Assembly (NCBI GenBank): GCA_027531255.1
Contig: JAPZRU010000008.1
Coordinates: 186,001 to 250,000 of the forward strand
From: Steroidobacteraceae bacterium
Lineage (GTDB): Bacteria; Pseudomonadota; Gammaproteobacteria; Steroidobacterales; Steroidobacteraceae
Direction of reading: 5' to 3'
DNA length: 64,000 nucleotides
The position numbers and the translations under genes are program-made. Positions 1 to 8,453 of the stretch are shown one piece after another; the first letter of the stretch is position 1, and every line of letters starts with the position of its first letter. Under the pieces are notes generated by a model. That model did not search any database. It had not been told where the DNA came from and was given only the letters and a program-made list of their open reading frames with translations.

Positions 1-781
1 GCCGGGTCATGTTCAGTTCGTCGCGCCCGGCGAGCGCCCGGAGCACGTCGGCATCGACGAAGTCGCCGAGCACCTCGGCCCACAGGCCGTAGTCGTACCG
101 ATCGTGCGCCGCCTCGACGGGCGTGTGCGTCGTGAATATGCAGCGCTCGCGGACGCGCACCAGGTCGTAGGGTGGATCGCCGGCGAGCCGGCTCTCGGGC
201 GGTCCCGCGGAGCGGCGCAGCAGTTCCAGTGCGAGCAGCGCGGAGTGGCCCTCGTTGAGGTGATAGGTGTCGATGGTGAAGCCGAGTGCGTGCAGCAGGC
301 GCGTGCCGCCGATGCCGAGCACGGCCTGCTGCCGCAGCCGATGGCGCGGGTCGCCGGCGTAGAGCGCGTCGGTCAGCGCGCGGTCCTCGGGCGAGTTGTC
401 GGGCAGATCCGTGTCGAGGAGGACGACTGGGACCCGCGGGCCGGCAGCACTCGTGTGTACGTACAGCCAGCCGCCGACCCAGACGCGGCGGCCGTTCAGC
501 GGGATGGCCACGCGCGCGCCGAGCGGTGCCGCGAAGACGGCCGGATCCCAGGGGTCGGGGGACTCCTGCTGGCGGCCCGCGGCGTCGAGCGTCTGCCGGA
601 AGTAGCCCTGGCGACTCACGGGCGCGACGGCCACCAGTGGGAGGTCCAGGTCGGCGGCGGAGCGGATCACGTCGCCGGCCAGCACGCCGAGGCCGCCGGC
701 GTAGGTCGGACACTCCGGGCGCAGCGCGATCTCCATCGAGAAGTAGGCGACCCGGGGCCGGCCCACGAACTCGGTCAGCAC
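1..781 (-). CDS. glgP: Alpha-glucan (glycogen) phosphorylase, N-terminal part, cut by the window edge
   Basis: Only the first 260 or so residues are in the window; the gene runs off the left edge. Phosphorylases of the GT35 family release glucose-1-phosphate from glycogen or maltodextrin. Translation of the minus strand gives family landmarks: RVAYFSMEIALRPECPTYAGG near the start, GGLGVLAGD, and HLNEGHSALLALELL and FTTHTPVEAAHD further in. The start chosen is GTG at 781, preceded by a strong GGAGGAGG ribosome site (about 791-798). The gene directly follows the P-type ATPase and overlaps its stop (GTGCTGA), so the two are probably translationally coupled. There is no DUF3417 extension before the phosphorylase fold. 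Confidence 0.85.
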   Translation of the reverse strand, partial: MLTEFVGRPRVAYFSMEIALRPECPTYAGGLGVLAGDVIRSAADLDLPLVAVAPVSRQGYFRQTLDAAGRQQESPDPWDPAVFAAPLGARVAIPLNGRRVWVGGWLYVHTSAAGPRVPVVLLDTDLPDNSPEDRALTDALYAGDPRHRLRQQAVLGIGGTRLLHALGFTIDTYHLNEGHSALLALELLRRSAGPPESRLAGDPPYDLVRVRERCIFTTHTPVEAAHDRYDYGLWAEVLGDFVDADVLRALAGRDELNMTR

Positions 782-3321
782 GGCCGTTGCCTCCTCCGGA
801 CACCGGCGAAGAACGCCTGCTTCACTCGCTCCACCAGCAACAGGTAGCCGACCGCGAGCAGGCCGATCGTCGCGTAGAGCTGCCAGGGCAGCGGGACCAA
901 ACCGAACCAGGCGCCCACGGCCGTCGCCGGCAGCAGCCAGCCGAGCGCGACGACCGCGAGCGCAGTCCACGCGAGCGCCGGGTGGGGGCGGCTCGCGAGC
1001 GGCGAACCGCGCGTGCGGATCACGAAGATCACGAGCACCTGGGTCGTCAGCGACTCGACGAACCAGCCGGTCTGGAACAGCGGCGCCGGCGCCGCGAAGG
1101 CCTGCAGCAGGATCGCGAAGGTCAGCAGGTCGAACGCCGAACTGACCGGGCCGATGCGCATCATGAAGTCCCGGACCACGTCGACGTCCCACGTGCGGGG
1201 GCGCGCAAGTTCTTCCGCATCGACGGCGTCGAACGGGATGGCGATCTCGGACAGGTCGTAGAGCAGGTTGTTCAGCAGGATCTGCGCCGGCAGCATCGGC
1301 AGGAATGGCAGGAACGCGGCGGCGGCGGCCATGCTGAACATGTTGCCGAAGCTGGAACTGGTGCCCATCAGCAGGTACTTCGTCAGGTTGGCGTGCGTGC
1401 GGCGTCCCTGCATCACCGCTTCGTGCAGCACGCCGAGGTCGTGGTCGAGCAGGATGAACTGCGCCGCCTCGCGGGCGACGTCGACGGCGCCGTCGACCGA
1501 GATCCCGACGTCGGCCGCGTGCAGCGCCGGCGCGTCGTTCAGACCGTCGCCCAGATAGCCGACCACGTGTCCGCGACGGTGCAGCGCACGGACGATACGC
1601 TCCTTCTGCGCGGGATCCACGCGGTAGAACAGCGTCGTGGCGGCGGCGCGCACGGCCAGCGCCTGTTCGTCGAACGCGGCGACCGCCGCGCCGGACAGCG
1701 AGGACTCGATCGCGAGACCCAGACGCCGGCAGACGTGGCGCGCGACGGCCTCTTCGTCCCCCGTCAGGATCTTCACGGCGACGCCGTCGCGCGCGAGTGC
1801 CTCCAGCGCGGCCGCGGCCCCGGCCTTCGGCGGATCGAGGAAGGCGCAGTAGCCGGCGAACACCAGCGCACGCTCGTCGTCGGCCGCCGGCGGCGCGCCG
1901 TCACCCACGGTACGCCACGCCACCCCCAGGGTACGGAGGCCGGCTGCCGCCAGTTCGGCCCGCCGGGCGGCCAGCGCCTCGCGCTCCGCGGGACCGAGCG
2001 GTCGCGCGGGCTCGCGCGGGTCGCCGGTTTCGTAGTGCTCGCAGAGCGCCAGCAGGGTCTCGGGTGCGCCCTTGACGACCAGCCGGCGCTCGCCGGCACG
2101 CTCCAGCACGACGCCGACCCGGCGCCGCTCGAAATCGAAGGGGCGCTCCGCGAGCTTGCGCCACCCGTTCGCGTCGACCTCCGTGTGACGGAGGATCGCG
2201 TCGTCGAGCGGACTGCGCAGGCCGCTCGAGAAGTGGGCGTTGAGCCACGCGAGCTCGAGCACGCGCGCGCTGTCGCGCCCGCGGGGGTCGACGTGCCGGT
2301 CGAGCTCGATGCGCGACTCGGTCAGGGTGCCGGTCTTGTCGGTGCACAGCACGTCGAGCGAGCCGAGGTTCTGGATCGCCGGCAGGTGCCGGACGATGGT
2401 CCTGTGCCGCGCCATCCGCGCGGCGCCGTGGGCGAGCGTCACCGACACAACCATCGGCAGCAGTTCCGGCGTGAGGCCGACGGCGAGCGCGACGGCGAAC
2501 AGGAACGAGTCCAGCCAGGGGCGCCCGTGCACGGCGTTGATCAGGAGTGCGGCCAGCACCAGCAGCAGCGTGAGCCGCACGATCAGCAGGCCGAACCGTC
2601 GCGTACCGGTCTCGAACGCCGTCGCCGGGGGTTCGCGTGCGAGCGCGCGGGAGATGCCGCCGAGCACCGTCCGCGGCCCGGTGGCCATCACGAGCACCCG
2701 CGCGCGGCCGGCGGTCAGCGACGTGCCCATGAACACCGCGTGGGCGGCGTCGCGCCATTCCGGCGTCGGGACCGGTACGGCCGCCGGACGCTTGGCGACG
2801 GGCCACGGTTCCCCGGTGAGGACGGCCTCCGTGACGAAGCAGTCCTCGGCGTCGAGCACCCGGCCGTCGGCCGGCACTAGGTCGCCGGCGCCGAGGACGA
2901 TCAGGTCGCCGGGCACCAGTTCCTGCATCGGCACCTGCCGCAGCGCGCCGTCCCGGCAGACCGTCGTCCGCGTCGCCACGCGCGCGCGCAGCAGCTCGGC
3001 GGTGCGATCCGCGCGGTGCTCCTGGACGTAGTCGACCGTCACGGACAGCAGGATCACGCAACCCACGAGGGCTGCTTCCCCGGGGTGCCCGAGAATCGCC
3101 GAGAGCGTGGCGGCGCTCAGCAGCAGCAGCACCAGTGGGTTCCCGAGCCGCCGCGCGATGCGGCGCAGCGTGCCGAAGCCGCTCGCGGGCTGCAGGTCGT
3201 TCGGGCCGGCGGCGGCGAGGCGTGCGGCGGCGTCGGTCGCCGTGAGTCCGCGCGCCGCCGCCCGGAAGTCGAGCGGCGCGTTCCACCAGTCAGCTCGTGA
3301 ACCGTCCGGACGGGGGCTCAT
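775..3321 (-). CDS. MgtA-like cation-transporting P-type ATPase
   Basis: 848 residues, near the usual length for MgtA-type (P3B) transporters. Such enzymes couple ATP hydrolysis to divalent-cation movement across the inner membrane. Visible are a cation-ATPase N-terminal domain (about 14-75), the actuator motif TGEP (about 169), a membrane ion-site motif LTPELLPM (about 283), the phosphorylation loop DKTGT with Asp about 328, and the hinge GDGLNDAP near 640. ELLPM followed by AIQNLGSLDVLCTDKTGT matches Mg2+-import ATPases better than Ca2+ or heavy-metal pumps, but the ion cannot be fixed from sequence alone. It overlaps glgP by 7 bases and heads the minus-strand unit of this island. In the mycobacterial DosR regulon a P-type ATPase (CtpF) accompanies several families found next door. 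Confidence 0.88.
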   Translation of the reverse strand: MSPRPDGSRADWWNAPLDFRAAARGLTATDAAARLAAAGPNDLQPASGFGTLRRIARRLGNPLVLLLLSAATLSAILGHPGEAALVGCVILLSVTVDYVQEHRADRTAELLRARVATRTTVCRDGALRQVPMQELVPGDLIVLGAGDLVPADGRVLDAEDCFVTEAVLTGEPWPVAKRPAAVPVPTPEWRDAAHAVFMGTSLTAGRARVLVMATGPRTVLGGISRALAREPPATAFETGTRRFGLLIVRLTLLLVLAALLINAVHGRPWLDSFLFAVALAVGLTPELLPMVVSVTLAHGAARMARHRTIVRHLPAIQNLGSLDVLCTDKTGTLTESRIELDRHVDPRGRDSARVLELAWLNAHFSSGLRSPLDDAILRHTEVDANGWRKLAERPFDFERRRVGVVLERAGERRLVVKGAPETLLALCEHYETGDPREPARPLGPAEREALAARRAELAAAGLRTLGVAWRTVGDGAPPAADDERALVFAGYCAFLDPPKAGAAAALEALARDGVAVKILTGDEEAVARHVCRRLGLAIESSLSGAAVAAFDEQALAVRAAATTLFYRVDPAQKERIVRALHRRGHVVGYLGDGLNDAPALHAADVGISVDGAVDVAREAAQFILLDHDLGVLHEAVMQGRRTHANLTKYLLMGTSSSFGNMFSMAAAAAFLPFLPMLPAQILLNNLLYDLSEIAIPFDAVDAEELARPRTWDVDVVRDFMMRIGPVSSAFDLLTFAILLQAFAAPAPLFQTGWFVESLTTQVLVIFVIRTRGSPLASRPHPALAWTALAVVALGWLLPATAVGAWFGLVPLPWQLYATIGLLAVGYLLLVERVKQAFFAGVRRRQRPC

Positions 3322-3560
3322 CCGGCACCGTGTGCGTCGGCGTGCAGAAGCCCGCGCATCCCCGCGCGACGCGGGGTTCCGTGCGGGGGTGGGTCGGACG
3401 CCGATGATCCTGCGAACGGTGCGGGACGCGCAGTGCGGCGTTCGAAGCGGGAGCCCGCGCTCGCTTCGGCAAGGCGAGATCCTCGCGCGAGCCGCCGTGG
3501 GCGAGTCCGGCGGTACGCGCGGCCGGTCGTCGATGCCGCCGAGTGCGCGCGGCCGTGTCC

Positions 3561-4208
3561 TCAGGCGGGGCGGCCGCCGCGGAGCAATTCGCGAACCTCG
3601 TCGTCCTCGACCGGTTCGAAGTGCTCGTACCAGGCGCCGACCGCGCGGAAGGGGCGGGGCGCCTCGAGACAGACGACGTCGTCGGCGACAGCGGCCAGTT
3701 CGGCCAGCACTTCGCCCGGGGCCACCGGGACCGCGACCGTGACCGACTTCGCGCCGAGCGCGCGCGAGGCGGCGACGGCACAGCGCGCGGTGGCGCCGGT
3801 GGCGATGCCGTCGTCGACCAGCACCACGTCGCGTCCAGCGAGGTCGAGCGGCGCGCGACCCTCCCGGTAGGTGCGCTCGCGGCGCTCGACCTCGAGACGT
3901 TCCCGCGTAACGCCGAGCTCGAAGTACGCGGCGCCGTCGCTCAGCGAGGCCAGCAGCGGTTCGTTGCGGATCTGGATGCCGCCCGGGCCCACGGCACCGA
4001 GCGCGAGTTCCGGCTGGAACGGCGCGCCGACCTTGCGCACCACGAGCGCGTCGTGCGGCGCCGACAGCAGGCGCGCCACTTCCGCGGCGACGGCGACGCC
4101 GCCGCGCGGCAGACCGAGGACGAGCACGGGCGAGCCGCGCAGCTTGCGCAGAAGCGCGGCGCCGAGTCGGCGCCCTGCGTCCGCGCGGTCAGTGTAGATT
4201 CGCTCCAT
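3561..4208 (-). CDS. Phosphoribosyltransferase-domain protein (Rv0571c-like)
   Basis: 215 residues of type I phosphoribosyltransferase fold. The PRPP loop VVLVDDGIATGATA lies at about 126-139, and LGLPRGGVAVAAEVA near residue 31 is the conserved N-terminal loop of this uncharacterised branch. The base or substrate is unknown; homologues are often only annotated as predicted phosphoribosyltransferases, including Rv0571c of the mycobacterial DosR regulon. The start is ATG 4208 with a good GGGAGG site 5 bases before it. That ATG overlaps head to head with the ATG of the divergent nicotinamidase gene. PRPP synthetase and NaPRTase close by suggest a link with PRPP-dependent salvage, which is inference. 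Confidence 0.82.
   Translation of the reverse strand: MERIYTDRADAGRRLGAALLRKLRGSPVLVLGLPRGGVAVAAEVARLLSAPHDALVVRKVGAPFQPELALGAVGPGGIQIRNEPLLASLSDGAAYFELGVTRERLEVERRERTYREGRAPLDLAGRDVVLVDDGIATGATARCAVAASRALGAKSVTVAVPVAPGEVLAELAAVADDVVCLEAPRPFRAVGAWYEHFEPVEDDEVRELLRGGRPA
4195..4200 (+). promoter_or_regulatory. Putative -10 element for a leaderless pncA transcript
   Basis: TAGATT ends exactly 6 bases before the ATG at 4207, so transcription would begin at or next to the start codon. No convincing -35 box is seen. The same TANNNT-N6-ATG spacing recurs at five other genes here. Confidence 0.45.
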
Positions 4209-4848
4209 GATCCCTCCCGACGAAGATGCGGCCGGTGCCGCGACGGACGTGGGGTCGGACGTGCCGCGACGCGGGCGCGACGCGCTCCTGCTCGTCGACG
4301 TCCAGCGCGACTTCCTGCCCGGCGGCGCGCTCGCGGTGCGCGACGGCGATGCGGTGGTGCCCGTTCTAGACCAGTGGGTCCGTGCATTCCACCGCGTGGG
4401 CGCGCGCGTGTACGCCAGCCGGGACTGGCATCCGGCGAATCACTGCTCTTTCCGCAGCCGCGGCGGCCCGTGGCCGCCGCACTGCATCGCGGGTACGCCC
4501 GGTGCGGAATTCGCGCCCGGGCTGACGTTGCCGCCGGACGTCGTGATCGTCTCGAAGGCGGTCGAGCCGCAACGTGACGCGTACTCGGCGCTCGACGGCA
4601 CGGGGCTCGGGGCGGCGCTGCAGGCGGCCGGTGTGGAGCGGCTCTGGATCGGCGGTCTCGCGACGGACTACTGCGTGCGGGCGACGGTGCTCGACGCGCT
4701 GCAAGCCGGTTTCCAGGTCCGCGTGCTGGCCGAGGGCGTCCGGGCGGTGGAACGGCTGCCGGGCGATGGCGCGCGCGCGCTCGCGGCGATGCACGCGGCC
4801 GGCGCCGTGCTGCGCTCCGGGCCGGCACCCGGCGGCCCGCGGACGTGA
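4207..4848 (+). CDS. pncA: Nicotinamidase / isochorismatase-family hydrolase
   Basis: 213 residues. It likely deamidates nicotinamide to nicotinate as the first step of NAD salvage. The catalytic Asp sits in LLVDVQRDFLPGGAL (about 27-41), metal ligands lie in YASRDWHPANH (Asp and His), Lys is in IVSKAVEPQ, and the nucleophile Cys is in GGLATDYCVRATVLDAL (about 157). There is no ribosome site before ATG 4207, but a TAGATT hexamer 6 bases upstream fits leaderless translation. An alternative is GTG 4261 just before the conserved fold. It is followed 4 bases later by pncB, so nicotinamide to NaMN conversion is encoded as a pair. Confidence 0.85.
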   Translation: MIPPDEDAAGAATDVGSDVPRRGRDALLLVDVQRDFLPGGALAVRDGDAVVPVLDQWVRAFHRVGARVYASRDWHPANHCSFRSRGGPWPPHCIAGTPGAEFAPGLTLPPDVVIVSKAVEPQRDAYSALDGTGLGAALQAAGVERLWIGGLATDYCVRATVLDALQAGFQVRVLAEGVRAVERLPGDGARALAAMHAAGAVLRSGPAPGGPRT

Positions 4849-4852
4849 CGTC

Positions 4853-6172
4853 GTGTACGGTCCGGCGCTGCTGACCGACCTCTACCAGCTGACGATGCTG
4901 GACGCGTACCGGCGACTCGGATTCGGCGCGACGGCCGTGTTCGAACTCTACGCGCGCCGGCTGCCCGCCGAGCGCGGCTACCTGCTCGTCGCCGGGCTCG
5001 AGACCGCGCTCGACTTCCTCGAATCCGTGCGATTCACCGCGGCGGAGACGGCGTGGCTGCGTACCGCGGGCGGCTTCGACGCGGCGTTCTGCGACTGGCT
5101 CTCGGGCTTTCGCTTCACCGGCGACGTCTATGCGCCGCCGGAGGGCACCGTCCTGTTCGCCGACGAGCCGTGGCTGCGCGTCGTCGCGCCGCTGCCCGAG
5201 GCGCAGCTCGTCGAGAGCCGCCTGATGAACCTGCTGCACTTCCAGACGCTGGTCGCGAGCAAGGCGGCGCGCTGTCGCAGCGTCGCGGGCGGTCGGCAGC
5301 TGATCGACTTCGGCATGCGCCGGGCGCACGGTGCGGAGGCGGCGCTGCTGGCGGCTCGCGCCTGCGCCGTGGCGGGCTTCGACGGCACCGCGACGGTGGA
5401 GGCCGGCCGGCGCTTCGGGATACCGCTGTTCGGCACGATGGCGCACTCCTTCGTCCAGGCGCACGACCGCGAATGCGTGGCGTTCGACCACTACGCGCAG
5501 TGCCATCCGGGGCGCGTCACGCTCCTGCTCGACACCTACGACACGCTCGCGGCCGCGCACACGGTGGTTAGGCTGCACCGCGCCGGGCGGCCGGTGCACG
5601 CGGTACGCATCGACAGCGGCGACCTGGCGGCCGGTGCGCGGGCCGTTCGCGACGTCCTCGATGCCGGCGGCAGCCGCGACGTGCGCATCCTGGCGAGCGG
5701 CAATCTCGACGAGCACGCGATCGCGGCACTGGTCGACGCGCGCGCGCCGATCGACGCCTTCGGCGTCGGCTCGCGGCTCGACACGTCCGCCGATGCACCG
5801 TACCTCGACTGCGCCTACAAACTGCAGGAATACGATGGCGTGCCGCGCCGCAAGCGCTCCCCGGGCAAGGCGACGTGGCCGGGACGCAAGCAGGTCTACC
5901 GGCGCCTCGACGCCGACGGACGCATCGCGGCGGACGTCGTGGCGCTCGAGTCCGAACCGCCGGTCGGCACGCCGCTGCTGCAGAGCGTGATGCGCGGCGG
6001 ACGGCGGGTGCGACCGGCGGAGCCGCTCGGCGTCGTGGCAGCGCGTGCTGCGGTCAACCTGCGCTCGTTGCCGGCGTCGGCGGCGCGGCTGGTGAACCCC
6101 GAGCCCGTCGTCCCGCAGATCTCGGGCGCGATCCGCGATCTCGCCGCGACGGCGGACGCGGAGGCCGGTTGA
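4853..6172 (+). CDS. pncB: Nicotinate phosphoribosyltransferase
   Basis: 439 residues from GTG 4853, 4 bases after the pncA stop. It joins nicotinate to PRPP to make nicotinate mononucleotide. Family signatures are LLTDLYQLTMLDAY at the N-terminus, FELYARRLPAERGYLLVAG, the substrate region IDFGMRRAHG, GTMAHSFVQAHD, VRIDSGDLAAGAR and LDCAYKLQEYDGVPRRKRS. An open frame extends much further upstream inside pncA, but homology begins at the chosen start. PRPP would come from the prs-like gene just downstream. Rv0573c (PncB2) is the DosR-regulon relative. The stop overlaps the next start as TTGA. Confidence 0.9.
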   Translation: MYGPALLTDLYQLTMLDAYRRLGFGATAVFELYARRLPAERGYLLVAGLETALDFLESVRFTAAETAWLRTAGGFDAAFCDWLSGFRFTGDVYAPPEGTVLFADEPWLRVVAPLPEAQLVESRLMNLLHFQTLVASKAARCRSVAGGRQLIDFGMRRAHGAEAALLAARACAVAGFDGTATVEAGRRFGIPLFGTMAHSFVQAHDRECVAFDHYAQCHPGRVTLLLDTYDTLAAAHTVVRLHRAGRPVHAVRIDSGDLAAGARAVRDVLDAGGSRDVRILASGNLDEHAIAALVDARAPIDAFGVGSRLDTSADAPYLDCAYKLQEYDGVPRRKRSPGKATWPGRKQVYRRLDADGRIAADVVALESEPPVGTPLLQSVMRGGRRVRPAEPLGVVAARAAVNLRSLPASAARLVNPEPVVPQISGAIRDLAATADAEAG

Positions 6173-7200
6173 AAGCGGCGGACGACTTCGGTCAGGCCGG
6201 CCTGGTCGAGTGGCTGTCGGAGCCCGCGACCTGGCGCGACGCGCCGAGCACCGTCGCACGCGTCGAGACGCACTTCGCGTGGGTGTTCCTGACCGGGTCG
6301 CGTGCCTACAAGCTGAAGAAACGCATACGCACCCGGGGCGTCGACCTGAGCACGCTGGCCGAACGCGAGCGCTGCTGCCGCGAGGAACTGCGGCTGAACC
6401 GGCGCCTCGCGGCGGAGACCTACCTCGACGTGCTGCCCGTCGTGCGGAACCGGGACGGCTTCTCGTTCCACGGTCCTGGCGTCGTCGTCGATTGGCTGGT
6501 CGAAATGCGCCAGCTCGATCGCCGGCGCATGCTCGATGCCCGACTGCGCGACGGGGACGTGGTGGCCGCGGATCTGCTCGCGACACTCCGTCACCTGCAG
6601 CGCCTGGAACCGGCCCGGACCCCGGCCGCACGCGGCCGAAGCGAGACCGCGGCGGCCGCGGTCGCCGGCGTACGCAGTCGGCTCGCCGAGGCGCTGCGCG
6701 AGTTCTCCCGACCGGAGTTCGAGATCGCACCCGAGCACCGCGTTCCGCTCGCGGACGCGCTCCGCAGGTCGTTCGTGGCGCTCGAGCCCGTACTCGCGGC
6801 GCGTGCGTCGCGGGTGCGCGACGGGCACGGCGACCTGCGCGCGGAACACGTCTGGCTCGGGGAGCCGCTGCAGGTCCTGGACGCGCTTGAGTTCGCAAGC
6901 GACCTCCGCAGGCTCGACGCGGTGGAGGACGTGGCCATGCTCGCCGTGGACTGCGAGCGGATCGCCGGGCCGTGGCCGCGACGCATCCTCTGCGCTGGAT
7001 ACGCCGACGTCGCGCGCGACGGCCCGCCGCCCGAGCTCTGGCGCTTCCTGCTCGCGCTGCGCGCCGTGACGCGCGCGAAGGTGGCGCTCTGGCACCTCGA
7101 CGATCCGGCCTGCGCGGCCGAGGGCGATCGCTGGCGCCGGGTCGCGCTCGACTTCCTGGCGCTCGCGGCCGCGCGCCTCGAGTCCGACCCCTCCCGGTGA
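6169..7200 (+). CDS. COG2187 kinase-like protein (aminoglycoside-phosphotransferase fold)
   Basis: 343 residues from TTG 6169, the only start that fits the boundary with pncB. It overlaps the pncB stop as TTGA and has GGAGG about 6 bases before. An early region has FLTGSRAYKLKKRI (about 38-51), the lysine-containing nucleotide loop. The catalytic loop reads RDGHGDLRAEHVW (about 217-229), followed by LDALEFASDLRRLDAVEDVAML, which supplies the metal-binding Asp. This matches COG2187, often fused to an AAA kinase domain (COG0645) as in Rv2004c; that second domain is absent here and I see no separate gene for it. The substrate is unknown. Confidence 0.72.
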   Translation: MKAADDFGQAGLVEWLSEPATWRDAPSTVARVETHFAWVFLTGSRAYKLKKRIRTRGVDLSTLAERERCCREELRLNRRLAAETYLDVLPVVRNRDGFSFHGPGVVVDWLVEMRQLDRRRMLDARLRDGDVVAADLLATLRHLQRLEPARTPAARGRSETAAAAVAGVRSRLAEALREFSRPEFEIAPEHRVPLADALRRSFVALEPVLAARASRVRDGHGDLRAEHVWLGEPLQVLDALEFASDLRRLDAVEDVAMLAVDCERIAGPWPRRILCAGYADVARDGPPPELWRFLLALRAVTRAKVALWHLDDPACAAEGDRWRRVALDFLALAAARLESDPSR

Positions 7201-7219
7201 GGGAGCCCGCGCGGCCGGC

Positions 7220-8239
7220 TCACTCGCCGATGCCCGTCAGCTCGGCGAGGGATCCGCCGGACCAGATGGCGCGCAGCGCTCCGCCGAGGTAGGGCGCGAG
7301 CGCCAGCGTCCGCGTGGGCAGTGCGCGTCCGACGTCGCTCTCCAGCGGAACCGAGTCGGTCAGGTACACGCGATGGCACTCGCTGGTCACCAGCATCTCG
7401 ATCGCCCCCGGCAGGAACAGCGCGTGGGCGATCGCCAGCGACCAGCGGCGTGCGCCGGCGGCCAGCACGGCCGCGGCCGCGTGCGCGATCGTCCCGCCGG
7501 AGGCGACGAGATCGTCGACGAGCAGGCAGTGGGCGCCGGCGGCTTCGCCCACCAGCTCGCCGCCCCGCACTCGGCCGCGGCTCCGCTCCTTGTCGACGAA
7601 GGCGAACCCGACCTCGCCGTGCAGCCGGGCGGCCAGCAGTTCCCGCAGCTGCTGGGCCCGCTTGGTGCCGCCGACGTCCGGCGAGACGACGACGATCCGG
7701 GCGTCGGCGTCGTCCGCGTGCTCGGCGGCGACCGCGGCCGCGACCAGCGGCGCGAACGGCAGCGCGAGCGCTTCGATTCGAAACGCGTTCTCGAACGCCG
7801 CCAGCGCGTGCGGCTCGACCACGAGGATGCGATCCGCGCCGGTTGCCTCGAAGTGCTGCGCGACGTAGCGCGCACCGAGCGGGTCCTGCGACTTCGTGCG
7901 GCGGTCCTTGCGCGCGTACGGGAGGTAGGGGACGGCCAGCGTCAGCGAGCGGGCGCCCGCGTCGCGAACGGCGGCGGCGAAGAACCACGCCTGCAGCAGC
8001 CGGTCGTTGACCGAGGCGCCGTCGAGATCGCCGTGGACCGCGTGCACGATCGCGACGTCGCGCGCGCGCACGTTGGTCAGCGGGCGCAGCTTGTGTTCGC
8101 CGCGCTCGAACTCGCGCAGTTCGTGACGTCCGAGCTCGGCGCCGGCGGCGGCGGCCACCGCCGCGGCGAGTGCTTCGGCGGGACCGACCGCGAACAGGAG
8201 CGGAACCGCAGGCGGCGGTCCGACGGCGATTGCGGGCAT
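7220..8239 (-). CDS. prs: Ribose-phosphate pyrophosphokinase (PRPP synthetase), divergent type
   Basis: 339 residues. It makes PRPP from ribose-5-phosphate and ATP. Landmarks are VPYLPYARKDRRTKSQDPLG (about 104-123; the usual class I form has YARQDR), VVEPHALAAFENAF in place of the usual DLHxxQ segment, VVSPDVGGTKRAQ (about 190-202), and the PRPP loop LLVDDLVASGGT (about 237). The departures suggest a secondary PRPP synthetase rather than the housekeeping enzyme. Start ATG 8239 has a GGAG site about 10 bases upstream. It converges on the kinase-like gene with only 19 bases between. A dedicated PRPP source beside pncB and a PRTase is consistent with a salvage module. Confidence 0.82.
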   Translation of the reverse strand: MPAIAVGPPPAVPLLFAVGPAEALAAAVAAAAGAELGRHELREFERGEHKLRPLTNVRARDVAIVHAVHGDLDGASVNDRLLQAWFFAAAVRDAGARSLTLAVPYLPYARKDRRTKSQDPLGARYVAQHFEATGADRILVVEPHALAAFENAFRIEALALPFAPLVAAAVAAEHADDADARIVVVSPDVGGTKRAQQLRELLAARLHGEVGFAFVDKERSRGRVRGGELVGEAAGAHCLLVDDLVASGGTIAHAAAAVLAAGARRWSLAIAHALFLPGAIEMLVTSECHRVYLTDSVPLESDVGRALPTRTLALAPYLGGALRAIWSGGSLAELTGIGE

Positions 8240-8383
8240 GTGCCGACTCCGGCGTGAGTGCCGCCGCGCTGGTGCTGGGTACGGCAGCAGGGTAGGCCGC
8301 GCGGCCGCCGTGGCTCAATTACGGCAGGCGCAGCGCGCAGCGTCCCGCCTTCGCGATTCCCGCATGGCGTACGCCCGTACGGC

Positions 8384-8439
8384 GACTACGATTCGCGCGA
8401 CGCTTGCGGTCCGCACGAGGACTACGGTTCGCGCGACGC
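8384..8439 (+). repeat. Near-perfect 20-bp direct repeat upstream of the orphan groEL
   Basis: Two copies, 8384-8403 and 8420-8439, differ at one position (GACTACGATTCGCGCGACGC against GACTACGGTTCGCGCGACGC). They lie 36 bases apart start to start, ending 14 bases before the groEL ATG. The direct orientation and near-helical spacing suggest a regulator site. They are not a CIRCE element, which would be an inverted TTAGCACTC repeat. A small in-frame duplication is the alternative. Confidence 0.45.
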
Positions 8440-8453
8440 CCTGGAGGGAAGCC

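Noticed and set aside
286-2880. An 864-codon open frame on the plus strand opposite the P-type ATPase
   Set aside because: Composition is Arg/Gly-rich with no domain, and the opposite strand encodes a clear ATPase with all motifs. Long antisense open frames are expected in DNA this GC-rich.
3941-6898. A 985-codon minus-strand open frame across pncA and pncB
   Set aside because: Low-complexity Arg/Ala/Pro text antisense to well-supported enzymes; no ribosome site or family match.
7190-7225. A GTGAG...CTCAC hairpin between the kinase-like gene and prs as terminator
   Set aside because: The stem is only 5 bases with a long loop and no T-run; too weak to call.
8240-8453. A CIRCE (HrcA) heat-shock operator upstream of groEL
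   Set aside because: No TTAGCACTC-N9-GAGTGCTAA inverted repeat; only direct repeats of a different sequence.
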